From: JABDMH01 sp965223165
Lineage (GTDB): Bacteria; Bacteroidota; Bacteroidia; Chitinophagales; Saprospiraceae
Assembly (NCBI GenBank): GCA_965223165.1
Contig: CBDCVQ010000011.1
Location: 310,001 to 374,000, forward strand
Reading direction: 5' to 3'
DNA: 64,000 bases
A model generated the notes under the pieces. That model was not told where the DNA came from. It ran no database searches and was given only the letters and a program-made list of their open reading frames with translations. Positions 19,417 to 28,249 of this stretch are shown here, piece after piece. The translations under genes were made by a program, and so were the position numbers. Each line of letters starts with the position of its first letter. Within the stretch, counting starts at the first letter, position 1.

Positions 19417-20832
19417 TCAAAGCGACAGCTTCCAATTGCCTCGATACGTCCGTTCGACAAATTGATTGGCGGGATCAAAATTTGTGATTTTCATGCGGTT
19501 GCCATCCCAGAGCAACTTCTTTCTGCCCGGAAAATACCTGCCCTCCGCCGACTCTCGATAGTTGTAGGTCCGGACCGCCAGGTTGCCCATTAGCACCGTC
19601 TCCGTTAGGGGTCCAGCAATGCTGAAGGGCGAACTGGTATAAGCACCGTAACCTTTCTTGCAAGCCTTGACCCACTGCTGCTGGTGGCCTTCTATCCCGT
19701 GCTCTACCATGGGCATGTCAGGTTTGGGGAGGCTTGCCATATCCATGTCTCGGCTGGGGAGCAAAGTGGGATTCCGTCCAAAAAGGCCAGCCATTAGTTT
19801 GCCTTGCGTGCCCTCAAAGAGGATCCCTCCATCCCATTCACCCAAGGGCTCGTCAGGCAGAAGCTCATCCGGTCTGCGGGGCAAAATACCCCCGTCATAC
19901 CAGACCATTTCCACGGGCACCATGTCGCCTCTGGCTGGAAATTGCAAATGAATTTTAGAGGAGGGTGGATAGCTATCTGAGTAAAGCGCCTCCTCGAAGA
20001 AATCTGTCCAGACTCCTCCTACGCTACACTGGACGGTGGTGGGATATCCCAGATCCAGGGCCATAAATGGTACATCCATAAAATGACAACCCATGTCACC
20101 CAGCGCCCCGGTGCCAAAGTCGCCCCAGCCACGCCAATTGGCGGGTACGTAGATCGGATTATACTTGCGATAGGGTGCGGTGCCAAGCCACAGATCCCAA
20201 TCGATGGCATCCGGGACCACATGATCCTCGTCGGGCGTCGCAATGCCCTGCGGCCATACCGGTCGATTGGTCCAAACATGTACCGTATGCACGTCCCCCA
20301 ATACCCCCTTCTTGACCCAAGTCTGTATGTATCGGGTGTCATCTCCGCTCGAGCCCTGGTTGCCCATTTGGGTCACAATCTGATACTTCTCGGCGGCTCT
20401 TGTTAGCAATCGCGCCTCGGCAATGTCATGGGTCAGCGGCTTTTCGAGATATACATGCTTCCCCAACTGCATCGCATGCAGTGCCATCACGGCATGCATA
20501 TGGTCTGGCGTGCTGATGATGACTGCATCGATTTCATCACGCTCTTTCTCCAGCAGCACGCGATAGTCCCGGTAGTAATGAGCTTGGGGGTGCAATTTTC
20601 TGCTGTCCTCTGCCATTCGATCATCCACATCACAGAGGGCGACGATATTATCGCTCCCGTCGTTGTAGGCATTGCGAATGTTGACCGTGCCTTTGCCGCC
20701 GGCTCCGATGGCCGCTAGATTTAGCTTATCACTGGGCGCATGGTATCCCGGCCCGCCGAGCACATGCCGCGGCACAATGGAAAATACACCGAGCGATCCT
20801 GCCACCGTTTTATTGAATTTCCTTCTATTCAT
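19417..20832 (-). CDS. Gfo/Idh/MocA-family oxidoreductase with Tat signal
   Basis: 471 residues. It starts MNRRKFNKTVAGSLGVFS, a twin-arginine type signal, so the protein is exported folded with its NAD(P) cofactor. A Rossmann fold follows (LNLAAIGAGGKGTVNIRNA), then VIISTPDHMHAVMALHAMQLGKHVYLEKPLTHD with the family's EKP lysine, then the C-terminal substrate domain (DWDLWLGTAPYRKYNPIYVP, GALGDMGCHFMD). This subgroup is common in Bacteroidota and Planctomycetes beside ThuA and PVC-dehydrogenase genes and acts on sugars or cyclitols. It is the last gene of the 26422-19417 operon, 19 bases after the ThuA fusion. Its stop codon directly abuts the hexamer array. Substrate unknown. Confidence 0.9.
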   Translation of the reverse strand: MNRRKFNKTVAGSLGVFSIVPRHVLGGPGYHAPSDKLNLAAIGAGGKGTVNIRNAYNDGSDNIVALCDVDDRMAEDSRKLHPQAHYYRDYRVLLEKERDEIDAVIISTPDHMHAVMALHAMQLGKHVYLEKPLTHDIAEARLLTRAAEKYQIVTQMGNQGSSGDDTRYIQTWVKKGVLGDVHTVHVWTNRPVWPQGIATPDEDHVVPDAIDWDLWLGTAPYRKYNPIYVPANWRGWGDFGTGALGDMGCHFMDVPFMALDLGYPTTVQCSVGGVWTDFFEEALYSDSYPPSSKIHLQFPARGDMVPVEMVWYDGGILPRRPDELLPDEPLGEWDGGILFEGTQGKLMAGLFGRNPTLLPSRDMDMASLPKPDMPMVEHGIEGHQQQWVKACKKGYGAYTSSPFSIAGPLTETVLMGNLAVRTYNYRESAEGRYFPGRKKLLWDGNRMKITNFDPANQFVERTYRGNWKLSL

Positions 20833-20851
20833 CCCATTTTGTTTGCCCGGT

Positions 20852-23800
20852 CTACTGAACCGCCTGTGCCGTTACCCTTAATTCTCCATTCATGGTTTGC
20901 CAATGCCCTGGAAACGTGCATACATAGGGATAAACACCTACTTCATCTGGCACCTTAAATCGTAGTTTGTATTGCTCGCCGGGATTGAGGAGGGGCGTCC
21001 AAAATAATATCTCTTGGAGGTCAGGTTTGTACTGCTGCTCGGCCGCTTCTTTTTCCTTTGCAAACTCCTCGGCTCTAGTACCGACCTTTATCAGGCTCCC
21101 CGGCTCTAGTACGAGCAGATTATGCTGCATTCCATCGTTGTTTTCAAAAGTGATTTCAACAATCTCACCGGGATGGGCCTCGATTTCCGTCACATCGTAT
21201 TTCATCTGATCCCGGATCGTCTTGATCGTATAGGTTCGATCTACCAAGGCGCTAGCCTCTTCCAGGTCTTGATAGTATTCTTGAGCATATGGGCCATAGT
21301 GTTTTAAGAATAGGGAAATCACATTTTCGCCTCGCTTAAAAGGCGAGACCGCAGAGGTAACGGTTTTTTCTACCCGGTATTTCCAGGTGCCTGCCAATGG
21401 AAATCTCTCATCTCCACATGCCAGGTATAGGCTGTCAGGATCGCCCACGATGCCCCCTCCTCCGCCGGCGTCAGTCAGCTGCACAGAAATCGTGTTGGTC
21501 CCGGCCCGTAAGAGGCGCCTTGGCAATCGATATTCTCGCTGGGTATCCCATCCACCCTCGGTCGTACCCACCTGCGTCCCGTTGACGTACGTCACATCCA
21601 CATCATCGGCGCCTGACAGATACAAAGTGGCTCGCCGTGCGGCCAGCTCCTCCGTCAGCTCGATCGTGCGACGCACCCAAAAGATTCCGTCAAAGTTGCT
21701 GAGTTCGTCCACATTGGTCTGTCCGAGCCAATTGGGAATCTCGATGTCTCCCCAGGCGGCCAGGTCCAGGTCTTCTGCCAGGAAGTCGATGGCCACCTCT
21801 TCCGTCTCGCTATCACTGGCTAGAATGTCTGGATTATCCTTTAGCAGCGCCTGTATGAATTCGTTCTTATGTTTGACCGCCACCAGGTAGGTGGCCCGAG
21901 AAAGCCAGAGATCATCGGTCACCACCTCGTCTTGCGCTATCTTAACCAGCTCCTCTGCCAATGCTTCACTAGCCGGGTACGCGTGCAGTCGATTAATGGC
22001 TGCCAGTCGGGTATGCAGATCCTCATCATTCAAAATGCCCGACTCGATCACCGACTGGAGGCATCGATCCAGGGTAGGCAAGGCCATGATCGCTGCCTTT
22101 CGAACGCCCGCCGCAGGATGCCAGAGGGCGGCCTCCACCTGATCCAACACGTCCGGGTGTCCGGCAGTCACCAAACCCAAGCCATGTAAGGTCCAGACCG
22201 CATGCAATGCGCCGCTGTTCAGGCCCTGTGCATCCGTCGATTCATCTGCCAGAAGCGTCACCAAGGCCCCTTGAACCGCTGCATCACCACTCTCCACGAG
22301 CAAACGCTGGGCATGCATGCGCCAAAGGAGATTGTCAGAGGTCAGAGCCTCAAGCAGCTGTGGGGGCGAGTTCGGATCCAGGGCAGGAGGCGATATATGC
22401 TCCGCCTCATTGTGGCTGAGACGATAGATTCGCCCGCGTTGTTTGTCCCTAAGCGGATTGATGTGCGCGTTGCCCGCTCCCATTTCAAATCCCTCCGGCT
22501 GTGGGTTGTGCTGAATAATAAAATTGTACCAATCCAATATCCAAACGGCTCCATCCGGACCTACTTCCGCCGCCACAGGCGACACCCATTCGTCGGCGCT
22601 GGCCAGTAAATTCCACCCATCCCTTTCGGCAAATCCTGCGCCCTCTTTCTCCAGAATGGCCTTGTGCAGTAGATGCCCTGTGGGCTCGGCGACCAGTGCG
22701 ATGCGATTCCAAAATTCACTAGGAAAATCCCTTGCTGTATAGAGCGCATGACCCGCCGCAGCGGTGAAACCACCAAATACATCCACCTGTCTAAAATTGG
22801 CTGTAATCGGGTGGAATAGATAATGTCCATCAATTTTTTCCACCCCCTGCATATAAATACCCTTCGCGTCAAGCAGGTGCTTGTGTGGGATCCCATAGTA
22901 GCCGCTGTGTGTGTTATTCGCTGTAGAAATAAATACGTCAAAAGTCTCGGAAAATCCAAGTCCCCAAGTATTGTTGGACGTCCGACTCATAAATTCCAAC
23001 TCAGATCCATCTTGGTCAAAGCGATAAATGCCTTGGGAAAATTTATGCTCGTCCTCGCCCACAGTCCCCTCGAAACCTGAATATCCCAAGACACCCCAAA
23101 TCTTATTGTCAAAACCATATCGCAGATTGGAAGGCCCGGCATGGGTATCAAAAGTGCCCCATCCGTCCATGATAATTTCTCGCATATCGGCCCGGTCATC
23201 CCCATCGGTGTCCTTTAGGTAGAGAAAATGCGGAGCCTGCGAAACGATGACGCCCCCTTTGTGAAATACGATGCTGGTAGGAACACTGAGGCTGTCGGCA
23301 AACACGGTAAACTTGTCTGCCGTGCCATCTTTGTCCGTATCCTCCAGGATCGTAATCCGGTCACGACCTATTCCGGGTTCCACTTTAATTTCATTGGGAT
23401 AGTCTACCGTCTCTAGAATCCACAGTCGCCCTCGCTCGTCCCAGTTCATGGCAATGGGATTAATGATGTCCGGCTCGGAAGCAAATAATGACAAGGTGTA
23501 GTCCTGAGGTATTTGAATGAGTTGCTGCGATTGCTCCGGAGAAAGGGCAGCTTGAAACTGCGGTGGTGGATCGCGCTTCTCGTAGTTGGGAATCTTGGCC
23601 TCTGAGTGCTCTAGGCTGGGCATGGTCAAGGCCGCTAAAGCGGCGCTTTTCCGATCGCCCAGGGCCCATATCAGTCCCCGGTATATCAGGTCTTGAAAGG
23701 CGGGATGTGTCCAGGTACGCTCGTCGTGTCCGTAGGCGGTGTAAAACACCCTCCCCTTGCCATATTCCTTGACCCAGGTCCAGGGTTCGCGATGATCGCC

Positions 23801-24391
23801 ATCCACTCGCTCCATCAGCACGGTTCGATCTCTGGCATGCAGAGTGTGCACATAGGTCTCGTCCCAGGTCTCAAAGGGCTCAAAACCGTCCATGATCGGA
23901 TGCCCCGAATCGACGATATCTGCCGTAAATGTGGCAGTGTCATGTGACTCGAATTGGGCGCCCACCAGTTTTACATATCTACTGGAATTTCGAAAGCAAT
24001 AGCTGGCACTATGAATGGGTAGAAAGGCACCACCTCCCTTGACAAAGTCCAACAACGCGGACTCGTAGGACGGTTTGATCTCATCGTGGTTGGCATAGAT
24101 CATCAACGCATCGTACTGCGCCAGATTCTGTCGATTTAGGCTCTTGGGCTCATCCGTATAGGTAAACTGGACCCCTTTCAACGACAGAGCCTGTGCCAGT
24201 AGCGGCATGAACGCGGCCGAATGGTGATGCTCGCTATCATGTCCGAGAAAAAGGACTTGCATTGAGCGCGGCTCCAACGGCCCCTCGGGTGTCGACTGGC
24301 ATCCCAGCACCACAAACAACGCCAAGGCTGCCAGCACCGATTGGAATGGCGCATAATGCCCATGAAGAATTCTCCGGAACTTACTTTCCAT
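20852..24391 (-). CDS. ThuA - PVC-type dehydrogenase - HEAT - cupredoxin fusion lipoprotein
   Basis: 1179 residues; lipoprotein signal (LAALALFVVLGC, Cys about 31). Order of domains: ThuA-like flavodoxin-fold domain, about 45-245 (VLFLGHDSEHHHSAAF ... GRVFYTAYGHDERTW); PVC-type membrane-bound dehydrogenase beta-propeller, about 280-655; HEAT-like helices, about 685-850; a jelly-roll, about 875-1010 (FDGIFWVRRTIEL, LYLSGADDVDVTYVNG); and a C-terminal azurin/auracyanin-like cupredoxin, about 1065-1179. The cupredoxin keeps the type-1 copper ligands: His in GMQHNLL, and Cys, His and Met in YVCTFPGHWQTMNG. No CxxCH haem motif is present, so copper probably replaces haem as electron outlet. Likely a periplasmic sugar-oxidising protein. 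Third gene of the operon. Confidence 0.88.
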   Translation of the reverse strand: MESKFRRILHGHYAPFQSVLAALALFVVLGCQSTPEGPLEPRSMQVLFLGHDSEHHHSAAFMPLLAQALSLKGVQFTYTDEPKSLNRQNLAQYDALMIYANHDEIKPSYESALLDFVKGGGAFLPIHSASYCFRNSSRYVKLVGAQFESHDTATFTADIVDSGHPIMDGFEPFETWDETYVHTLHARDRTVLMERVDGDHREPWTWVKEYGKGRVFYTAYGHDERTWTHPAFQDLIYRGLIWALGDRKSAALAALTMPSLEHSEAKIPNYEKRDPPPQFQAALSPEQSQQLIQIPQDYTLSLFASEPDIINPIAMNWDERGRLWILETVDYPNEIKVEPGIGRDRITILEDTDKDGTADKFTVFADSLSVPTSIVFHKGGVIVSQAPHFLYLKDTDGDDRADMREIIMDGWGTFDTHAGPSNLRYGFDNKIWGVLGYSGFEGTVGEDEHKFSQGIYRFDQDGSELEFMSRTSNNTWGLGFSETFDVFISTANNTHSGYYGIPHKHLLDAKGIYMQGVEKIDGHYLFHPITANFRQVDVFGGFTAAAGHALYTARDFPSEFWNRIALVAEPTGHLLHKAILEKEGAGFAERDGWNLLASADEWVSPVAAEVGPDGAVWILDWYNFIIQHNPQPEGFEMGAGNAHINPLRDKQRGRIYRLSHNEAEHISPPALDPNSPPQLLEALTSDNLLWRMHAQRLLVESGDAAVQGALVTLLADESTDAQGLNSGALHAVWTLHGLGLVTAGHPDVLDQVEAALWHPAAGVRKAAIMALPTLDRCLQSVIESGILNDEDLHTRLAAINRLHAYPASEALAEELVKIAQDEVVTDDLWLSRATYLVAVKHKNEFIQALLKDNPDILASDSETEEVAIDFLAEDLDLAAWGDIEIPNWLGQTNVDELSNFDGIFWVRRTIELTEELAARRATLYLSGADDVDVTYVNGTQVGTTEGGWDTQREYRLPRRLLRAGTNTISVQLTDAGGGGGIVGDPDSLYLACGDERFPLAGTWKYRVEKTVTSAVSPFKRGENVISLFLKHYGPYAQEYYQDLEEASALVDRTYTIKTIRDQMKYDVTEIEAHPGEIVEITFENNDGMQHNLLVLEPGSLIKVGTRAEEFAKEKEAAEQQYKPDLQEILFWTPLLNPGEQYKLRFKVPDEVGVYPYVCTFPGHWQTMNGELRVTAQAVQ

Positions 24392-24427
24392 CTTTGGTCT
24401 TTTTGCTATTTGTGAAACGGTGGTCGG

Positions 24428-25549
24428 TCAAGGGGTCTTGGCAAAGGTGAAGTCCGGCAAGCGCTTGATTTCGCCCCCGCTCATCGCAGAGTCATGCGCA
24501 AGAATACCGACACAGGTGATGTTGGCGGATTGGCTGGCATTGGGATAAGGTTGCCGATCCTCTACGAGGGCCATGAGAAACTCATGACAAAGATGAGGAT
24601 GGGATCCTCCATGACCGGCACCCTGGATAAATGAAAGGTGCTGATTGTCGTCAGAATCATACACACCTCCGGTAGTGAATGGAGCGATCTCGTCGGGCAG
24701 CAAATGAGCATAATCAGGAATGGTCACGCGCTCGGGTACCTCCCCCGTGTGAATCACGGAGGGCTCATGCTCAATGAGCGTCCATTCGAAGGTTTTCTTC
24801 GAGCCATAGACGTCAAAGCTCTCCCGATACTGCCGGGCGGTGTTAAATAGAGAGCGGGTAATCTCAGCAGCCAGATCCGAATCCTTGTATTTGATGTGGC
24901 AGGTCTCGATGGCAAAGGGGGAGCCATATTTTGGAATCAGGTGTTCGTCAATACGGCCGGAGCCAAAGCAGGAGACATACTCCGCTTCCGCTCGAGGTAA
25001 GGCGAGGACGGGGCCTACGCAGTGCGTAGCGTAATACATGGGCGGCAAGCCTTCCCAGTATCCGGGCCACCCTGCCATCTCCTGCTGATGCGACGCTCGT
25101 AAAAACTGAATCCTGCCCAACTCGCCCTTCTCATACATTTCTTTAACAAATAAGAACTCCCGGCTGTAGATGACGGTCTCCATCATCATATAAGTCAGTC
25201 CCGTCTCTTCGACGAGCTCTACGATCTGCCTACACTCGTCTACCGTGGTGCCCATGGGTACTGTGCAGGCCACATGCTTGCCGGCTCGCAGTGCCGCGAT
25301 AGACTGCTCGGCATGGTTGTGAATGGGCGAGTTGATATGTACCGCATCAATATTGGGGTCTTTTAATAATTCGTCATAGTCCGCATAGCGAGTGGCTACT
25401 CCAAAAGCATCACCCACCTCATCTAATTTTGATTGGGTCCGTTGGCAAATGGCGTACATCTCTGCGTTGGGGTGCTTTTGATAGATGGGGATAAATTCGG
25501 CCCCAAAGCCAAGTCCTATAATCGCAATGTTGATTTTCTTCTGCTCCAT
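24428..25549 (-). CDS. Gfo/Idh/MocA-family protein with atypical catalytic motif
   Basis: 373 residues, cytoplasmic (no signal). N-terminal Rossmann fold INIAIIGLGFGAEFIPIY and the INSPIHNHAEQSIAALRAGKHVAC segment are typical. Where most relatives have EKP, this protein reads CTVPMGTT, so the usual catalytic lysine is missing. The C-terminal part holds GGVYDSDDNQHLSFIQGAGHGGSHPHLCHEF, rich in His and Asp. Related VPM-type sequences form a recognised branch of the superfamily, so this is likely divergence in reaction rather than decay. It sits 18 bases after the epimerase gene and 36 bases before the ThuA fusion in one operon. The reaction is not known. Confidence 0.88.
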   Translation of the reverse strand: MEQKKINIAIIGLGFGAEFIPIYQKHPNAEMYAICQRTQSKLDEVGDAFGVATRYADYDELLKDPNIDAVHINSPIHNHAEQSIAALRAGKHVACTVPMGTTVDECRQIVELVEETGLTYMMMETVIYSREFLFVKEMYEKGELGRIQFLRASHQQEMAGWPGYWEGLPPMYYATHCVGPVLALPRAEAEYVSCFGSGRIDEHLIPKYGSPFAIETCHIKYKDSDLAAEITRSLFNTARQYRESFDVYGSKKTFEWTLIEHEPSVIHTGEVPERVTIPDYAHLLPDEIAPFTTGGVYDSDDNQHLSFIQGAGHGGSHPHLCHEFLMALVEDRQPYPNASQSANITCVGILAHDSAMSGGEIKRLPDFTFAKTP

Positions 25550-25567
25550 ATGAGTAATTAGTCTATT

Positions 25568-26422
25568 TTATTCAGAAAATAATTCTTTTAAGAATCTCAA
25601 TCCATCTGTCGCCAGCACATCCTGGTCCGGCACCAGGGGCTTCCAAACACACACCGCTCCGGCTAATTCTTGCACGTTAGGGGTGAAACTCTCGATGGAT
25701 ATCACTCCCTGATAATCGATATCCCGGAGTCCCTGCTTAAACCCTGTCCAATTGGATTCGCCGCTGCCGGGCGTGCCCCGATAGTTTTCTGACACCTGCA
25801 CGTGGATCAGGCGATCTCCCACCGAGCGGATCGCGTCCTCAAAGCTGCGTTCTTCAATGTTCATGTGAAAACCGTCCAGCAGTACCCCTGCGGCGGGATG
25901 GTCAATGTCGCCAATGAGTCGCATGAGATCCTCGGCGGTATTGATCAGGTCGGTCTCAAAGCGGTTAAGAGGTTCGATGGCGATGGCCAAATCACGAGGC
26001 GCTGCCATTTCGCAGACTTTGTGCAGATTGGCCACCGCGCGCTTCCACTCCACCTCGCGTTGTTGCGGTGCGACGAGCCTGGCCTTGCCCACGGCCGAGT
26101 ACATCGGTCCGGCTAAAAAGGAGCAGGACCAGGTAGCGCACAGATCAAAACACTGGGCAATATAGTCGAAACAGTTCTGGTGCACAGCGGGATCGTCATG
26201 GGTGAGATCGCGACTCGGGCCAAATGCTCCGCAGGCAACTGCCTGCAACCCGTGATCAGCCAGCGCCTTAGCGACTTCTTTGCCATCAATGATGGCTGGG
26301 TCTTCGATGGGGATCTCGACATGACTAAAACCCATTGATTTTATCTTGGGGAAGAGTGCTATGGTACTCGCCTGAAACGGAGATGTCCATAGCCAAGTAC
26401 TCACCCCAAAGTCAATGCTCAT
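25568..26422 (-). CDS. Sugar isomerase/epimerase TIM barrel, D-tagatose/D-psicose 3-epimerase-like
   Basis: 284 residues, normal for the AP-endonuclease-2/xylose-isomerase-like TIM-barrel family. Metal-site motifs match the ketose 3-epimerases: AIAIEPLNRFETDLINT (metal Glu), GVLLDGFHMNIEE (metal Asp), IHVQVSENYRGTPGSGE (metal His plus substrate Arg) and VISIESFTP (metal Glu). These enzymes invert C3 of ketoses through a cis-enediolate with Mn2+ or Co2+. No signal peptide, so cytosolic. First gene of the four-gene minus operon; it would interconvert a ketose delivered or produced by the oxidoreductases downstream. The specific sugar is not determinable. Confidence 0.9.
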   Translation of the reverse strand: MSIDFGVSTWLWTSPFQASTIALFPKIKSMGFSHVEIPIEDPAIIDGKEVAKALADHGLQAVACGAFGPSRDLTHDDPAVHQNCFDYIAQCFDLCATWSCSFLAGPMYSAVGKARLVAPQQREVEWKRAVANLHKVCEMAAPRDLAIAIEPLNRFETDLINTAEDLMRLIGDIDHPAAGVLLDGFHMNIEERSFEDAIRSVGDRLIHVQVSENYRGTPGSGESNWTGFKQGLRDIDYQGVISIESFTPNVQELAGAVCVWKPLVPDQDVLATDGLRFLKELFSE

Positions 26423-26690
26423 GATCCCTTTGCCTTTCTTCTAAAATAGTCTTTTTGATGTCATTGCAGAGCACAAGGATTGACGCCTACGCAGGCAATC
26501 GTGCTAGGCTGGCGCGATTAGCAACACTGTCCGTAGATTCCGGCTATTCGAAAGCGCCTACCATGTTTTGCGAGGATCAGTACCATGGGCTTGCAAGGTC
26601 GGGTGATCGGTCGTCCACAGATCGCTGAGATGGCAGGTCGTTGGCTGCAAGCTGATCAATAGGTTAGTTACAGCCATTTTAAAAATTCAT
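26423..26690. other. Gene-free divergent region
   Basis: Between the epimerase operon (minus) and the ATPase gene (plus). No coding pattern was found. It must hold the promoter of the epimerase operon, which I could not place. A single ACAGCCA heptamer at 26670-26676 matches the arm of the operator-like dyad that follows. Confidence 0.4.
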
Positions 26691-26728
26691 TTTGGCTATA
26701 AATGTCATGAATTGTATATTTACAGCCA
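26691..26728 (+). promoter_or_regulatory. Bacteroidota-type promoter overlapped by an 11-bp dyad
   Basis: A -33-like TTTG (26691-26694) and a -7-like TATATTTA (26715-26722, one mismatch from TANNTTTG) are 20 bases apart, the usual spacing in this phylum. The same segment is a dyad: TGGCTATAAAT (26693-26703) and ATTTACAGCCA (26718-26728), ten of eleven positions complementary. A third arm-like ACAGCCA lies at 26670-26676. An autoregulatory operator for the downstream ATPase gene is likely. The ATG at 26739 is 11 bases after the dyad, giving a very short leader. Confidence 0.5.
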
Positions 26729-26738
26729 AAGTTATCTC

Positions 26739-28163
26739 ATGGCAGCTCTCATAGGTAGAAGATTGGAATCGGAACAGTTGAGATCCTTCGCACAATCTCA
26801 GAAATCCCAGTTCGTCGCCGTGTATGGACGCCGTCGCGTCGGCAAGACATTTCTAATTCGGCAGACGTTCGCAAGTCAATTTGCCTTTCAGTCTACCGGT
26901 CTGGCCAATGCCACCATGAGTCAACAACTAGCGCAGTTTCATGCCGCACTGATGCGGTTTGCTACGCAAAGTAGTTGGGAGCCCCCACCTCCACAAAGCT
27001 GGTTTGAAGCATTCCAACAACTAGCAGAGTTAGTGGAGGCTCTGCCGACCGATCAAAAGAAGGTCATCTTTTTAGACGAACTGCCGTGGTTAGATACGCA
27101 GCACTCCGGGTTCCTGTCCAGCCTAGAGCACTTCTGGAACAGCTGGGCCAGTGCGCGAGACGACATATTGTTGATCGTCTGTGGTTCGGCGGCCGCTTGG
27201 ATGATAAATAAGCTGATCAATAACCGAGGCGGACTGCACAATCGCATCACGGGCTATATTAAATTGGAGCCTTTCAACCTGGGAGAGACCGAAAAATTCC
27301 TGGAATCAAAAAATGTTGCACTTGATCACTACCAGATTGTGCTGCTCTACATGGTATTTGGAGGTATACCCTACTATCTGGACCTCATCCATCCCGGACT
27401 GAGTGCCACACAAAACATCAACCGCCTTTGTTTCACCCGCAATGCGCCATTTCGCCGAGAGTATGATAATTTGTACAGCTCCCTTTTTAGGAAACATCAC
27501 AGACATGTTGCGGTAGTCGAAGCCCTGGCTGGCAAGGGCAAAGGCCTCACCCGTAAAGAGATTATTCAGCGCTCCAGACTGTCGGACGGAGGTGGACTCA
27601 CTCGTATCCTCCACGAGCTCGAGGAGAGCGGTTTTATCCGCCGATACCGAGGGTACGGGAAAATCGAAAGAGAAAGCCTATATCAGCTCACGGACAACTA
27701 CTCTCTTTTCTACCTGCGATTTATCCGCAACGTGGGAAAAGATGATGAGCAATTCTGGACCAATGCCGTAGAATCACCCCAATTCAGAACGTGGGCCGGC
27801 TACTCCTTTGAAATGGTCTGCTTACAACACATTCCACAGATCAAAAAGGCATTGGGCATTAGTGGTGTACAAACCTCGGTTTCATCCTGGCAGTCATCGA
27901 AGGCCCAAATTGATCTTCTCATCGATCGCAAGGATCAAGTAATCAATCTTTGCGAGATGAAATTTAATGTTGGCCGATTTACCATTGACAAAAAATACGC
28001 TGAAAACCTCCGAAATAAGGTCTCCGCATTTCGGCAGGCTTCCGGCACCCGAAAGGCGATATTTCTGACCATGATCACGACCTACGGCCTTGCTACATCC
28101 AGGTACTCGGGGCAAGTGCAAAATACATTGACCATGGAGGACTTGTTTGAGTCAACTCGCTAG
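26739..28163 (+). CDS. AAA-type ATPase with C-terminal DUF234 nuclease-like domain
   Basis: 474 residues from the ATG at 26739 (MAALIGRRLESEQL), the usual start form of the family; a TTG further up would overlap the promoter dyad. Walker A is YGRRRVGKTFLIRQ, Walker B is KKVIFLDELPW, followed by a sensor-like LLIVCGSAAAWM. A winged-helix-like part (GKGLTRKEIIQRSRLSDGGGLTRILHELEESGFIRRY) leads to the C-terminal DUF234 region with a restriction-like fold core (SSKAQIDLLIDRKDQVINLCEMKFN; D and ExK). Such proteins are widespread in archaea and Bacteroidota and their role is unsettled. The neighbouring gene does not suggest a partner; the autoregulatory-looking promoter hints at a selfish or stress-linked module. 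Confidence 0.88.
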   Translation: MAALIGRRLESEQLRSFAQSQKSQFVAVYGRRRVGKTFLIRQTFASQFAFQSTGLANATMSQQLAQFHAALMRFATQSSWEPPPPQSWFEAFQQLAELVEALPTDQKKVIFLDELPWLDTQHSGFLSSLEHFWNSWASARDDILLIVCGSAAAWMINKLINNRGGLHNRITGYIKLEPFNLGETEKFLESKNVALDHYQIVLLYMVFGGIPYYLDLIHPGLSATQNINRLCFTRNAPFRREYDNLYSSLFRKHHRHVAVVEALAGKGKGLTRKEIIQRSRLSDGGGLTRILHELEESGFIRRYRGYGKIERESLYQLTDNYSLFYLRFIRNVGKDDEQFWTNAVESPQFRTWAGYSFEMVCLQHIPQIKKALGISGVQTSVSSWQSSKAQIDLLIDRKDQVINLCEMKFNVGRFTIDKKYAENLRNKVSAFRQASGTRKAIFLTMITTYGLATSRYSGQVQNTLTMEDLFESTR

Positions 28164-28249
28164 TCGATTCGATGCTCTCCTAGCTGCGCAAGCCCGTAAG
28201 CACCGCTGATGTCCCCTTGACAAGCCTCTCCTTGGTTTGAACATCCGAA

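Noticed and set aside
19143..19478. 111-codon minus-strand frame rich in Asn-Gly repeats
   Set aside because: It starts from a TTG inside the Gfo/Idh/MocA gene in another frame and consists of the hexamer array, which is open in every phase.
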